DNA of 64,000 nucleotides. It comes from Pseudothauera hydrothermalis (GTDB taxonomy: Bacteria; Pseudomonadota; Gammaproteobacteria; Burkholderiales; Rhodocyclaceae). The stretch covers positions 1,550,001 to 1,614,000 of the forward strand of contig NZ_CP029331.1 in NCBI RefSeq assembly GCF_003345255.1, given 5' to 3'. Position 1 is the first letter of the stretch. Each line of letters begins with the position of its first letter. Shown piece by piece: positions 27,052-35,162 of this stretch. The notes beneath the pieces were generated by a model. That model was not told the origin of the DNA. It was given only the letters and a program-made list of their open reading frames with translations, and did no database searches. The position numbers were made by a program, and so were the translations under genes.

Positions 27052-27318
27052 CTAACGCTTTACCCCGAAGACGCTCTTGAGGGCGTGGATGTCCAGATGG
27101 GCCTCGGCCAGCAGCTTCTTGAGCTTGGCGTTCTCGCTCTCGAGTTCGCGCAAGCGCTGGGCTTCAGAGACCTGCATGCCACCGTATTTGGCGCGCCATT
27201 TGTAAAACGTGGCCTGGCTGAAGCCGCCGCTGCGGCACGGCTCGGGGATGCCCATGCCGGCTTCGGCCTGTCGCAAGAAGCCAATGATTTGTTCGTCGCT
27301 GAACCTGCTCTTCTTCAT
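27052..27318 (-). CDS. IS3 OrfA (helix-turn-helix transposase subunit)
   Basis: This 88-aa protein has a transposase_8 HTH (KKSRFSDEQIIGFLRQAEAG, ATFYKWRAKYGGM) and a leucine-zipper-like C-terminal helix (LRELESENAKLKKLLAEAHL). The start is the ATG at 27318 with AGGAG about 10 bases ahead; an upstream ATG at 27327 is too close to it. The frame ends FGVKR and TAG, and the orfB frame is reached by a slip near GTAAAGCG. Confidence 0.92.
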   Translation of the reverse strand: MKKSRFSDEQIIGFLRQAEAGMGIPEPCRSGGFSQATFYKWRAKYGGMQVSEAQRLRELESENAKLKKLLAEAHLDIHALKSVFGVKR

Positions 27319-27396
27319 GTCCGTCATTCTCCTGGGGTGACGGACTTCTCTCGTTTACCGAGGTACGACTGGCGGGGAGGCAGGCCACCCGGCATG

Positions 27397-27418
27397 ATTA
27401 GAGAACGATTAGAGAACG
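27397..27418. repeat. Tandem 11-bp direct repeat beside the IS3 element
   Basis: GATTAGAGAAC is repeated twice in tandem, 10 bp after the element end. The rest of the 27388-27570 gap before the sodB promoter shows no gene I can recognise. Confidence 0.7.
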
Positions 27419-27561
27419 CTGATAGCAAACGCTCAGTTTGTCGATTATCGGCATGAACATCTCCCTGTCCCGTCAATTCTGGGAGGATTACCATGGCTCG
27501 ACCATGAACCTTGGCCACCGAGTACGCATAGGTTCAGGAGAAGAGCTTGGCCGATTGAACA

Positions 27562-27598
27562 TTGCGTTGGGCAGCTAAATCCGACTAGAATAGTCGGA
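27562..27598 (+). promoter_or_regulatory. sodB promoter with IscR-like operator
   Basis: TCCGACTA-gaa-TAGTCGGA at 27580-27598 is a perfect 8-bp dyad. It fits the type 1 IscR pattern YYGACTRwwwYRGTCRR, except that the central triplet is GAA rather than three A/T bases. It contains a -10-like TAGAAT at 27586-27591, with a weak -35 (TTGCGT at 27562-27567) 18 bp upstream. An Rrf2-family Fe-S regulator could therefore repress sodB by covering the -10 box. Confidence 0.6.
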
Positions 27599-27652
27599 CT
27601 TACACCCGCAAATTCATCGACAAAAGCTTTCGATGTGATAAAGGAGAGACAC

Positions 27653-28237
27653 ATGGAACACGTACTGCCCCCCCTGCCCTATGCCAAGGATGCGCTGGCC
27701 CCGCACATCTCGGCCGAGACGCTGGAGTTTCACCATGGCAAACACCACCAAGCTTACGTGACCAATCTCAACAATCTGATCAAAGGCACTGAGTACGAAA
27801 ACCTTGATCTGGAAGCCATCGTCAAAAAGGCGCCGGCCGGCGGCATCTACAACAATGCCGCGCAAGTGTGGAATCACACGTTCTTCTGGAACAGCATGAA
27901 ACCCAACGGCGGCGGTGAACCCGGCGGTGCGCTGGGCGAAGCGATCAAGGCCAAGTGGGGCACTTTTGAGGAGTTCAAAAAGGCGTTCCAGGCTTCGGCC
28001 GTGGGCAATTTCGGCTCCGGCTGGACTTGGCTGGTGAAAAAAGCCGACGGTTCGGTCGACATCGTCAATATGGGCGCTGCCGGCACCCCGCTGACCACCG
28101 GCGACAAGGCCCTGCTCTGTATCGACGTGTGGGAGCACGCCTATTACATCGACTACCGCAACCGCCGTCCGGATTTTGTCGCCACCTTCCTCGACAAACT
28201 GGCCAATTGGGATTTCGCCGCACAAAACTTTGCCTGA
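27653..28237 (+). CDS. sodB: Superoxide dismutase [Fe]
   Basis: This cytoplasmic enzyme dismutates superoxide. The 194-aa protein has the metal ligands in [17 protein letters not shown] (His), [15 protein letters not shown] (His) and [13 protein letters not shown] (Asp and His). GSGWTWLV and the general pattern favour the Fe form. AAGGAGAG lies 8-9 bases before the ATG at 27653. It is monocistronic with its own terminator. Confidence 0.96.
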   Translation: MEHVLPPLPYAKDALAPHISAETLEFHHGKHHQAYVTNLNNLIKGTEYENLDLEAIVKKAPAGGIYNNAAQVWNHTFFWNSMKPNGGGEPGGALGEAIKAKWGTFEEFKKAFQASAVGNFGSGWTWLVKKADGSVDIVNMGAAGTPLTTGDKALLCIDVWEHAYYIDYRNRRPDFVATFLDKLANWDFAAQNFA

Positions 28238-28255
28238 ACCCGGCACAAGTCAGCC

Positions 28256-28279
28256 AAGGCACCTGCGGGTGCCTTTTTT
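28256..28279. terminator. Intrinsic terminator after sodB
   Basis: AAGGCACC and GGTGCCTT pair around a 4-base loop and are followed by a run of seven T. It lies 18 bp after the sodB stop and overlaps the end of the convergent tatD gene. Confidence 0.9.
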
Positions 28280-29054
28280 ACTTGGAGCCGCCCACCAGTC
28301 CGGGCAAGGCGCGATGGGCATTGGCAGCGGTGATGCGGATGATTTCCTCCACGCTCATGCCGCGCAGGTCGGCAAGCAGTGCGGCGTAACGCGCGATGTT
28401 GGCCGGCTCATTGCGCTGGCCGGCGCGCCAGACGGGCGGCATATCGGGTGCGTCGGTTTCCAGCACGATGGCCTCCAGCGGCAGGCTGGCAGCCAGTGCC
28501 CGGATACGTCGGGACCCCTGGTAAGTCATCGCCCCGCCAAAGCCAAGCTTGAAACCCAGCGCAATGAACATCTCTGCCTGCTGGCGGCTGCCGTTGAAGG
28601 CGTGGGCGATGCCGCCAGGCACTTCAATGCGGCGCAGCTGTTTGAGGATGGCGTCCTGCGCACGGCGAATATGCAAGACGACCGGCAACCCATGACGTCG
28701 GGCGAGTTTGAGCTGTTCGACAAAGAAGAACTCTTGGCGAGACCGATCTGCATCGGCCACGAAGTAATCGAGGCCGATCTCGCCCACGGCCACGGCGCCG
28801 CCTGCGGCAAGACGCTCGGCAAGGCAGTCCAGCGCGCTCGGCTGCGCCCGATCCACATACAGCGGATGGATGCCGAAGGCGGCGCGGACTTCCGGGTAGG
28901 CCGCGGCCAGCGCATCGACCCGCGCAAAACCGCCGGTCTCTACCGCTGGAACCACCAGGCCGGTCACGCCGGCCGCGCGTGCTGCGGCCATCACCGTGTC
29001 GCGATCGGTGTCGAACTCGGCCGCATCCAGATGGCAATGGGTATCGATCAGCAC
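28278..29054 (-). CDS. TatD-family metal-dependent hydrolase
   Basis: The 258-aa TIM-barrel protein begins MLIDTHCHLDAAEFD with the metal-binding HxH. VGEIGLDYF (metal-bridging Glu), VVLHIRRAQD (His), GIAHAFNGSR (His) and VLETDAPDMPP (Asp) all follow in order. TatD proteins are Mg-dependent DNases or D-aminoacyl-tRNA-deacylase-like enzymes. This paralogue is close to the YcfH/YjjV branch; I cannot tell which. Confidence 0.93.
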   Translation of the reverse strand: MLIDTHCHLDAAEFDTDRDTVMAAARAAGVTGLVVPAVETGGFARVDALAAAYPEVRAAFGIHPLYVDRAQPSALDCLAERLAAGGAVAVGEIGLDYFVADADRSRQEFFFVEQLKLARRHGLPVVLHIRRAQDAILKQLRRIEVPGGIAHAFNGSRQQAEMFIALGFKLGFGGAMTYQGSRRIRALAASLPLEAIVLETDAPDMPPVWRAGQRNEPANIARYAALLADLRGMSVEEIIRITAANAHRALPGLVGGSK

Positions 29055-29095
29055 GGCAGACTACATCCGCCTCGACCCGGTCGCCCGCTCACCGG

Positions 29096-29896
29096 CTAGC
29101 GGCCGCGCCACTGCGGTGTGCGTTTGGCGATGAAAGCGTCGATGCCTTCGGCGGCATCCTCGGTCATCATGTTGCAGGCCATGGTTTCGGCGGCCAACTG
29201 GTAAGCCGCGTCCAGGCCCATCTCCAACTGTTTGTAGAACATCTGTTTGCCCATCTGAATGGCCAGCGGCGACTTGGCGACGATGGCTGCGGCGAGTTTG
29301 CCGACTTCTTCGTCCAAAAGCTCCAGAGGCACCACACGGTTGACCAGGCCGCGGCGCTGCGCCTCGGCGGCATCGATAAAGTCGCCGGTGACCAGCATCT
29401 CGAAGGCTTGCTTGCGCCCGATGTTGCGCGACAAGCCCACGCTTGGCGTGGCGCAGAACAGACCGACGTTGATGCCGGATACCGCAAAGCGCGCCACGTC
29501 GGCAGCCACCGCCAGGTCACACATCGACACCAACTGGCAGCCTGCCGCAGTGGCGATACCGTGCACCCGCGCGATCACCGGCTGGGGCAGTTCGGTGAGC
29601 TTCATCATGAATTTGCCGCATAGGCGAAAGAGCTCCTGCTGAAAAGCCAGGGTATGGTTGCTGCGCATTTCCTTCAGGTCATGCCCGGCGCAAAACGCTT
29701 TGCCCGCGCCGGCCAACACCACGGCGCGCACGCTGCGGTCGGCGGCGATCTCATCGACCGCGGCGATCAGGCTCTCCAACATGGCGCGTGACAAGGCGTT
29801 GAACTGGCCGGGGCGGTTCAGCGTCAGCCAGGCCACGCCGTCGAGGTCTCGGCGCAGCAACATGGGTTCATCGGCAGCAGTGGGCAAGGCGCTCAT
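29096..29896 (-). CDS. Enoyl-CoA hydratase/isomerase family protein
   Basis: This crotonase-fold protein of 266 aa has the oxyanion-hole segment AGKAFCAGHDLKEM at about 64-77 and GIATAAGCQLVSMCDLAVAA at about 114-133. The second catalytic Glu of true hydratases (in the position after GLFCATPSVGLSRNIGR) is not evident, so its exact reaction is open; such members are often called enoyl-CoA hydratase or isomerase. It lies downstream of the acyl-CoA ligase on the same strand. Confidence 0.85.
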   Translation of the reverse strand: MSALPTAADEPMLLRRDLDGVAWLTLNRPGQFNALSRAMLESLIAAVDEIAADRSVRAVVLAGAGKAFCAGHDLKEMRSNHTLAFQQELFRLCGKFMMKLTELPQPVIARVHGIATAAGCQLVSMCDLAVAADVARFAVSGINVGLFCATPSVGLSRNIGRKQAFEMLVTGDFIDAAEAQRRGLVNRVVPLELLDEEVGKLAAAIVAKSPLAIQMGKQMFYKQLEMGLDAAYQLAAETMACNMMTEDAAEGIDAFIAKRTPQWRGR

Positions 29897-29952
29897 TGTG
29901 TCTCCTCCTGAATGTTGTTTACGTGCACGTCAACCATGACCCATCATAGCGC

Positions 29953-29983
29953 GGCAACGGCGCTGCCCGCCAGCGCCGTTGCC
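29953..29983. terminator. Hairpin between acyl-CoA ligase and enoyl-CoA hydratase genes
   Basis: A perfect 13-bp inverted repeat (GGCAACGGCGCTG and its complement) has a 5-base loop, just after the ligase stop codon. No U-tract follows on the minus strand, so it may stabilise mRNA or attenuate rather than terminate. Confidence 0.5.
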
Positions 29984-29989
29984 AGCCGC

Positions 29990-31642
29990 TCATTCAATGG
30001 CCGCTGTCGAGCGTGCCTGCTCGCGCAGCATGAACTTCTGGATCTTGCCGGTCGAAGTTTTGGGCAGCTCGGTAAACACCACCTTTTTGGGAATCTTGAA
30101 GCCCGCCAAATGTTCGCGGCAGTGGGCGACGATTTCCTCGGCGGTGACCTGGGCGCCGTCGCGCAACTCGATGAAGGCGCACGGCACCTCGCCCCATTTT
30201 TCGTCGGGCGCAGCGACCACTGCAGCCGCCATCACGGCCGGATGTTTATAGAGCGCATCTTCGACCTCGATCGAAGAAATGTTCTCTCCGCCGGAAATGA
30301 TGATGTCTTTGGAGCGGTCTTTGATCTTCACATATCCGTCCGGCTGCATCACCGCCAGGTCGCCAGTGTGATACCAACCGCCGGCAAAAGCCTCGGCGGT
30401 GGCTTTTTCGTTCTTCAGATAGCCCTTCATGACCAGGTTGCCGCGGAACATGACCTCGCCCATGGTTTCTCCATCCCACGGCACCGGCTGCATGGTGTTC
30501 GGATCGAGTACGGTAATCGCTTCTTGCGCGTGGTAACGCACCCCTTGACGGCCGTTTTTGCTCACCTGCTCGGCCAACGGCAGCGCCGCCCATTCGTCAT
30601 GCTTGGCGCACAGCGAAGCCGGGCCGTAGGTTTCGGTCAGTCCATAAACATGGGTGATATCGAAGCCGATTTTGGCCATGCCTTCGATGACCGCAGCCGG
30701 TGGCGGTGCAGCCGCGATCAGGCCGGACACTTTGTGGGTGATGCCCTTGCGCCATTCGGCCGGCGCGTTGGCCAGCAGCGAATGCACAATCGGCGCCCCG
30801 CAGTAATGGGTGACACCATGCTCGCGGATGGCCTCGAAAATCAGACGGGGATCGACCCGGCGCAGGCAGACGTTCACCCCGGCGTTGGCGGCCATCGTCC
30901 AAGCGAAGCACCAGCCATTGCAGTGGAACATCGGCAGCGTCCACAGGTACACCGAATGCGGCGGCATGCCCCAGGAGACGATGTTGCTCATCGCGTTCAG
31001 ATAGGCACCGCGATGGTGGTAGACCACCCCCTTGGGGTTGCCGGTGGTGCCGGAGGTGTAGTTGAGCGAAATGGCGTCCCATTCGTCGGCGGGATACTCG
31101 AACTCGAAATCCTCGCTGCCGCTGTCGAGCAGGGCCTCATAGTCCATTTTTCCGAGCCGCTCGCCCGGACCGGTGTATTCCGGATCGTCCACATCGATGA
31201 CGGTCAACCCCGGTCGCTGAGCCAGCTCCAGGGCACGGCCGACGGTGCGGGCATATTCACGGTCGGTGATCAACACCTTGGCTTCACCATGATTGAGAAT
31301 GAAGGCGATGGTCTCCGCATCCAGACGGGTATTGATGGTGTTGATCACCGCCCCGCAGGCCGGGATGCCGAAATGGCATTCGTACATCTCCGGCGTATTG
31401 TTGAGCACCACCGCGACCGTATCGTTACGCCCCACGCCGAGTTGCCTCAAGGCCGAAGCCAGCCGCCGGCTGCGGCTATACACCTGTCGCCAGTTATAGC
31501 GTCGCGCACCGTGAATGACCGCCAGGCGCTCCGGGTAAATGTAGGCGCTGCGCGCCAGAAAGGTGAGCGGCGTAAGTGGCACGTAGTTGGCGGCATTGCG
31601 TTCCAGGCCCTGCTCATAGGGGGAGTGGGTGTTATCGGTCAT
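29990..31642 (-). CDS. AMP-forming acyl-CoA synthetase
   Basis: This ligase activates a carboxylic acid to its CoA thioester using ATP. The 550-aa protein has the AMP-binding signature YTSGTTGNPKGVVYHHRGAY, VYGLTETYGP, GWYHTGDLAVMQPDGYVKIK and the C-terminal catalytic Lys in PKTSTGKIQKFMLR. It resembles the medium-chain or 3-methylmercaptopropionate-type ligases. I start at the ATG at 31642 (MTDNTHSPYEQGL); the frame is open to 31711. With the crotonase, acyl-CoA dehydrogenase and ETF in this window it fits fatty-acid degradation. Confidence 0.92.
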   Translation of the reverse strand: MTDNTHSPYEQGLERNAANYVPLTPLTFLARSAYIYPERLAVIHGARRYNWRQVYSRSRRLASALRQLGVGRNDTVAVVLNNTPEMYECHFGIPACGAVINTINTRLDAETIAFILNHGEAKVLITDREYARTVGRALELAQRPGLTVIDVDDPEYTGPGERLGKMDYEALLDSGSEDFEFEYPADEWDAISLNYTSGTTGNPKGVVYHHRGAYLNAMSNIVSWGMPPHSVYLWTLPMFHCNGWCFAWTMAANAGVNVCLRRVDPRLIFEAIREHGVTHYCGAPIVHSLLANAPAEWRKGITHKVSGLIAAAPPPAAVIEGMAKIGFDITHVYGLTETYGPASLCAKHDEWAALPLAEQVSKNGRQGVRYHAQEAITVLDPNTMQPVPWDGETMGEVMFRGNLVMKGYLKNEKATAEAFAGGWYHTGDLAVMQPDGYVKIKDRSKDIIISGGENISSIEVEDALYKHPAVMAAAVVAAPDEKWGEVPCAFIELRDGAQVTAEEIVAHCREHLAGFKIPKKVVFTELPKTSTGKIQKFMLREQARSTAAIE

Positions 31643-31679
31643 GATTGCTCCACGGTCTGGTTGAAAACCTGCGGTGCGG

Positions 31680-32321
31680 TCAATTTCTTGGCCGACACCC
31701 GAATCCGTCATTCAAGCGCTGCCCATCGGACGGGTCAAGCGTCATCAGCCAGGCGGCCAATTCATTGGCCAGCCGTTGTACCGCATGCTGCGCAGCTGTC
31801 GCACCGCCGGCCGCATCGGCTGTGGGCGTAGCCGCCTCGACGGCAAAATTCCGTCCGGTCACAGGCGTTTCGCCACGGGCGGGCAACAGGCTGGCGCGCA
31901 GGGCGATCCGCACATCGCTACGGGCCGGGTCATGGAACACCTGTATCCATTCGTCCAGATGTACCCGTAGCCGGCAACCGCTGCCGGCGCTGTCCGGCGC
32001 GAGCAATGTGCGATCCAGCGCCAGCGCAAGCATCTCGGCTGGCGGCGCCACCCAGCGGCTCTCAGCATAGGCCAGCCGGCGCTGGGGCTCGGCGTAGAGC
32101 AGCCGGTATTGCATTGCACTGGTGGCCAGCCAGCTTGGCGCACGTAATTCGACCGCAACGGGTCGCTTGCCGGCCTCCAGCGTAACCGCTTCAGGCATGC
32201 CCAGATCGAATACGGTCTGAGCGGCTGGTGGCGCCCCCAGGGCGGCGCAACCGGCCAGCAGCACAGATAATAAGGCAGGAGCGAGATTACGCAGGAACGT
32301 TTGGAACATCCTCATCCTCAT
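31680..32321 (-). CDS. ABC-transport auxiliary lipoprotein (PqiC/MlaA-system type)
   Basis: The 213-aa protein has a lipoprotein signal with lipobox LLAGC at about residues 21-25. The mature part has the ABC_trans_aux pattern: VFDLG near the start, PSWLATSAMQYRLLYAEPQR, and SRWVAPPAEMLALALDR. Such lipoproteins are outer-membrane partners of MCE transporters. It overlaps mlaD by 4 bp and is the last gene of the mlaE-mlaF-mlaD-lipoprotein cassette. Confidence 0.88.
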   Translation of the reverse strand: MRMRMFQTFLRNLAPALLSVLLAGCAALGAPPAAQTVFDLGMPEAVTLEAGKRPVAVELRAPSWLATSAMQYRLLYAEPQRRLAYAESRWVAPPAEMLALALDRTLLAPDSAGSGCRLRVHLDEWIQVFHDPARSDVRIALRASLLPARGETPVTGRNFAVEAATPTADAAGGATAAQHAVQRLANELAAWLMTLDPSDGQRLNDGFGCRPRN

Positions 32322-33271
32322 TGCTGTCGGGCGGCTGGTACCTCAAAACCAGACTCCCCCGGGCCGGGTTGGCGGGCGCCGCGCCCGACGACCAACATTT
32401 GCGGCGCAGCTTCCAGTTCGTCGATCAAGCGCCCCAGGCGCCGCGAGGTGCCGACCAGCTCGGCAAGCAAGGCGTTGAGCTGCGGCAGGGTGTCGTCCAA
32501 CACGCCGTCGGTGGCAGCCACCGCCGCCCGATCCAGCCGTTCGGCCATTCCCGACACACGCGCCATCAGGCCGCGCAGTTCGACGATTGCCGGTCCGGCT
32601 TCGGCGCTGGCGTGTTCCAGATTGTCGAGCAAGGCCGACAAACGGCGCATGTCTTGCGCACTGAAAGTGTCGCGCACCGCGGCAAAAGCTTCCGGTGCGA
32701 CCTGGAAGGTGCGATCCACGCCCCCTGCTGCCGACTCCAGGTGGCTCAGGGTTCGGTTGAAGCGTTCGATGTTCTCGGGGTGGAAAAAGGCCGCAGCGTG
32801 CTCGGCCACCATGCTGAAGCGGTCGACCGCTCGCAGCGCGGCGTCGGTCACTTGATCGATCAAGCCCGCCCGTAAAACGATGCGGGGCAAGCTGCCGTCC
32901 TCGGCCTGTAGCGGACGAGGGTCGTCGCCATTGTCTTCGAGCTGCACATAAGCCAGACCGGTCACGCCCTGGTAGCCCAGGCTGGCGCGGGTGCCACGAG
33001 TGACCGGCAGCTCTTCCCGAATACGGATGGTCACCAGAATGTGCCGTTGATCGGCCGGATCGACCCGGATATCGGTCACCTTGCCTGCGGCGATACCCCG
33101 ATAACGCACCTGGGCCTGTATGTTGAGCCCGGTGACATTGCCGCTCGACACCAGTAGGTAGTCGCGGGTCGCCTCGCGTGCATCGGAGAACCACCATAAA
33201 GCGGCAGCCAGCGCAGCCCCCAACACCAGCGTGAATAGGCCGGCCGCGAGTGCGTGAGCGCGGTTTTCCAT
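32318..33271 (-). CDS. MlaD/MCE-domain periplasmic lipid-binding protein
   Basis: One N-terminal transmembrane helix (ALAAGLFTLVLGAALAAALW) is followed by an MCE domain (LLVSSGNVTGLNIQAQVRYR, GIAAGKVTDIRVDPADQRHI, GTRASLGYQGVTGLAYVQL) and a long helical tail of about 170 residues. The tail is longer than in E. coli MlaD (183 aa total) and similar to plant TGD2 or bacterial Mce-type proteins that form tubes. It forms the periplasmic part of a phospholipid transporter with the next two genes. Confidence 0.92.
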   Translation of the reverse strand: MENRAHALAAGLFTLVLGAALAAALWWFSDAREATRDYLLVSSGNVTGLNIQAQVRYRGIAAGKVTDIRVDPADQRHILVTIRIREELPVTRGTRASLGYQGVTGLAYVQLEDNGDDPRPLQAEDGSLPRIVLRAGLIDQVTDAALRAVDRFSMVAEHAAAFFHPENIERFNRTLSHLESAAGGVDRTFQVAPEAFAAVRDTFSAQDMRRLSALLDNLEHASAEAGPAIVELRGLMARVSGMAERLDRAAVAATDGVLDDTLPQLNALLAELVGTSRRLGRLIDELEAAPQMLVVGRGARQPGPGESGFEVPAARQQ

Positions 33272-33272
33272 G

Positions 33273-34052
33273 TCATTGACCTCCGTTGACGCGGGCCAGC
33301 GCCCGGCGCCCGTGTTCGCCCCAAAAGAACCGCCGGACGAAGGGATGCTCGACCTTCAGGGTCTCGGCCAACGTGCCATAGCTCAAGATGCGCCGCTCGC
33401 CCAGCACCGCCACCCGAGTTGCCAGCGCCGCCAGCGTATCCACATCGTGGGTAACCAGCACCACGGTCAGCCCCAAACGTTGTTGTAACGTGCGAATCAG
33501 TGCAACGAAGGCTGCGCTGCGGTCAGGGTCCAGGCCGGCCGTCGGCTCGTCGAGCAACAACAGTTCAGGCTCCAGCGCCAGCGCCCGCGCCAAAGCCACC
33601 CGTTTGACCATGCCACCGGACAGCTCGGATGGCATCAGCAGCGCATGGGCCGGTTCCAGTTCCACCATTGCCAACTTGAGCGCGACCAGGTCGCGAATCT
33701 CGGCTTCGCTCGCCACGCCGGATTCGCGCAGCGGGAACGCGATGTTTTCGGCCACATTGAAGGCGGAAAACAGCGCGCCGTGCTGAAACAGTACGCCAAA
33801 GCGCCGCTGCAGGGCGCGCATCTGCGCGGCCGTGCCGGTGCCCAACCGTTCACCGAACAACCTGACTTCGCCGGCCTGCGGCCGAGTGAGCCCGATGATA
33901 TGACGCAGCAAGGTAGTTTTGCCGCTGCCCGAACCACCGACCAGGGCGACGACCTCGCCCGGTGCAATCGTCAAATCCACGCCGTCATGCACAAGGTGGT
34001 CACCAAAGCGGGTGACCACGCCGCGAAGCTCGATCAGCGCTGCGGCATTCAT
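33273..34052 (-). CDS. ABC transporter ATPase, MlaF type
   Basis: The 259-aa ATPase has Walker A GGSGSGKTT, signature LSGGMVKRVALARALA and Walker B LLLLDEPTAGLDP. The N-terminal pattern (RGVVTRFGDHLVHDGVDLTI) is that of MlaF/MkL ATPases, which power retrograde or anterograde phospholipid movement across the envelope. Start overlaps the mlaE stop by 4 bp. Confidence 0.93.
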   Translation of the reverse strand: MNAAALIELRGVVTRFGDHLVHDGVDLTIAPGEVVALVGGSGSGKTTLLRHIIGLTRPQAGEVRLFGERLGTGTAAQMRALQRRFGVLFQHGALFSAFNVAENIAFPLRESGVASEAEIRDLVALKLAMVELEPAHALLMPSELSGGMVKRVALARALALEPELLLLDEPTAGLDPDRSAAFVALIRTLQQRLGLTVVLVTHDVDTLAALATRVAVLGERRILSYGTLAETLKVEHPFVRRFFWGEHGRRALARVNGGQ

Positions 34053-35161
34053 AGCGGCACCCCCACTGAACGGGTGGCGATGGCAAACACCGCGTCGGCC
34101 AAAATGACCAAGGTGATTGCCGAAACCACCGAGGCGGTGGTGTTGGCCGACAGACTCTCGGTATTGGGTGCTACGCGCAGACCGAAATGGCAGGCCACCA
34201 GCGCAATCAGCAGGCCGAATACCACCCCTTTGGCGAGCCCGATGTACAGATTGGCAATTGGCACCACCCGAGGCAGGGTTTCAAGAAAAAACCCAAAGGA
34301 CAGGTCCAGTTGTACCCAGGCCGACACCATGCCGCCCAGCAAAGCCACAGCGGATGTCCACAGCACCAATAGCGGCATCGCCAGGGTCAGTGCCACCACC
34401 TTGGGCAGCACCAGGCGAATGGTGCGGGAGATACCCATGGCTGCGAGCGCATCGATCTCCTCGGTAACCCGCATCACGCCCAACTGGGCGGTCATGGCCG
34501 AGCCGGAACGCCCCGCCACCAGCACCGACACCAGCACCGGGCCAAGCTCGCGGATGATGCCCAGCCCCAGGATATTGACGATGAAAATATCCGCGCCAAA
34601 AGCCTGCAGCTGCAGCGCCGACAGATAGGACAACACCACGCCGATCAGAAAACCGACCAGGGCGGTCACCGGCATGGCTTTGACACCCACTTTGTGCAGG
34701 TTGGCGGAGATTTCCAGCACCGGCCATTGACCGGGATGACGCAGCAGCGTTGCCAGATCGAGCATCAATTGTCCGAGCAGGCGGACGAAATCGGCCAAGT
34801 GCGCAAAAAGGGCGAGCACTGCAGCGCCGAGTTTGACCACTGCATCGGTCGGGCCGAAGCGCGGCGTTTGCGGCAGTGGCTTGCCTGCCGCGTCGGCAAG
34901 CGCTTCGATCAGGCTGCGGTGCGCAGGGGCAAGATCCACCCGTTCGGGCAGGCATCGGCCCCAAGCGTGCCAAAGCAGTGTTGCGCCAAAGCTATCCAGG
35001 CGTTCAATACCGTCCAAACGCCAGGTCACGGCAGGCGGTACCGCGCTCAGTCGCCGACGCAGCTCGGCGATGCCGGGGGTGAGCGCACGCAGGGTCCAGT
35101 CGCCGCGCAGCTCGGCCACGGCTGCGGCGGTGTCGACCGTCAAACTCGGTGGCGCACGCAT
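34049..35161 (-). CDS. MlaE-type permease with N-terminal STAS domain
   Basis: The 370-aa protein fuses a STAS-like domain (about residues 1-110, with LDGIERLDSFGATLLWH) to the MlaE permease (GVKAMPVTALVGFLIGVVLS, GIIRELGPVLVSVLVAGRSG, EIDALAAMGISRTIRLVLPK). In E. coli the STAS protein MlaB is separate, so this is a fusion of the two roles. I start at the ATG at 35161, one base after the ppx stop (TGA-A-ATG), which couples it to ppx. Confidence 0.93.
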   Translation of the reverse strand: MRAPPSLTVDTAAAVAELRGDWTLRALTPGIAELRRRLSAVPPAVTWRLDGIERLDSFGATLLWHAWGRCLPERVDLAPAHRSLIEALADAAGKPLPQTPRFGPTDAVVKLGAAVLALFAHLADFVRLLGQLMLDLATLLRHPGQWPVLEISANLHKVGVKAMPVTALVGFLIGVVLSYLSALQLQAFGADIFIVNILGLGIIRELGPVLVSVLVAGRSGSAMTAQLGVMRVTEEIDALAAMGISRTIRLVLPKVVALTLAMPLLVLWTSAVALLGGMVSAWVQLDLSFGFFLETLPRVVPIANLYIGLAKGVVFGLLIALVACHFGLRVAPNTESLSANTTASVVSAITLVILADAVFAIATRSVGVPL

Positions 35162-35162
35162 T

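Larger units (their letters stand above)
26133..27387 (-). mobile_element. IS3-family insertion sequence (IS407-like), 1255 bp
   Basis: The ends are imperfect inverted repeats: TGACCTGCCCCC at 26133 and, on the other strand, TGGCCTGCCTCC ending at 27387. Subterminal CGTACC and GAGAAGTCCG blocks are also shared. Length, gene order (orfA then orfB) and end sequence fit the IS407 group of IS3. Flanking tetranucleotides differ (AACG left, CCCG right), so no target duplication is visible. The element sits in the right end of a miniature element, and no remainder of that element is seen on the far side. Confidence 0.85.

Noticed and set aside
27388-27570. A further insertion-sequence remnant before sodB
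   Set aside because: Only a short tandem repeat is visible; translated frames show no transposase or other domain similarity.
29912-31831. Long plus-strand open frame of 639 codons
   Set aside because: It lies opposite the acyl-CoA synthetase and has no recognisable domain; it is a GC-rich codon-position shadow.
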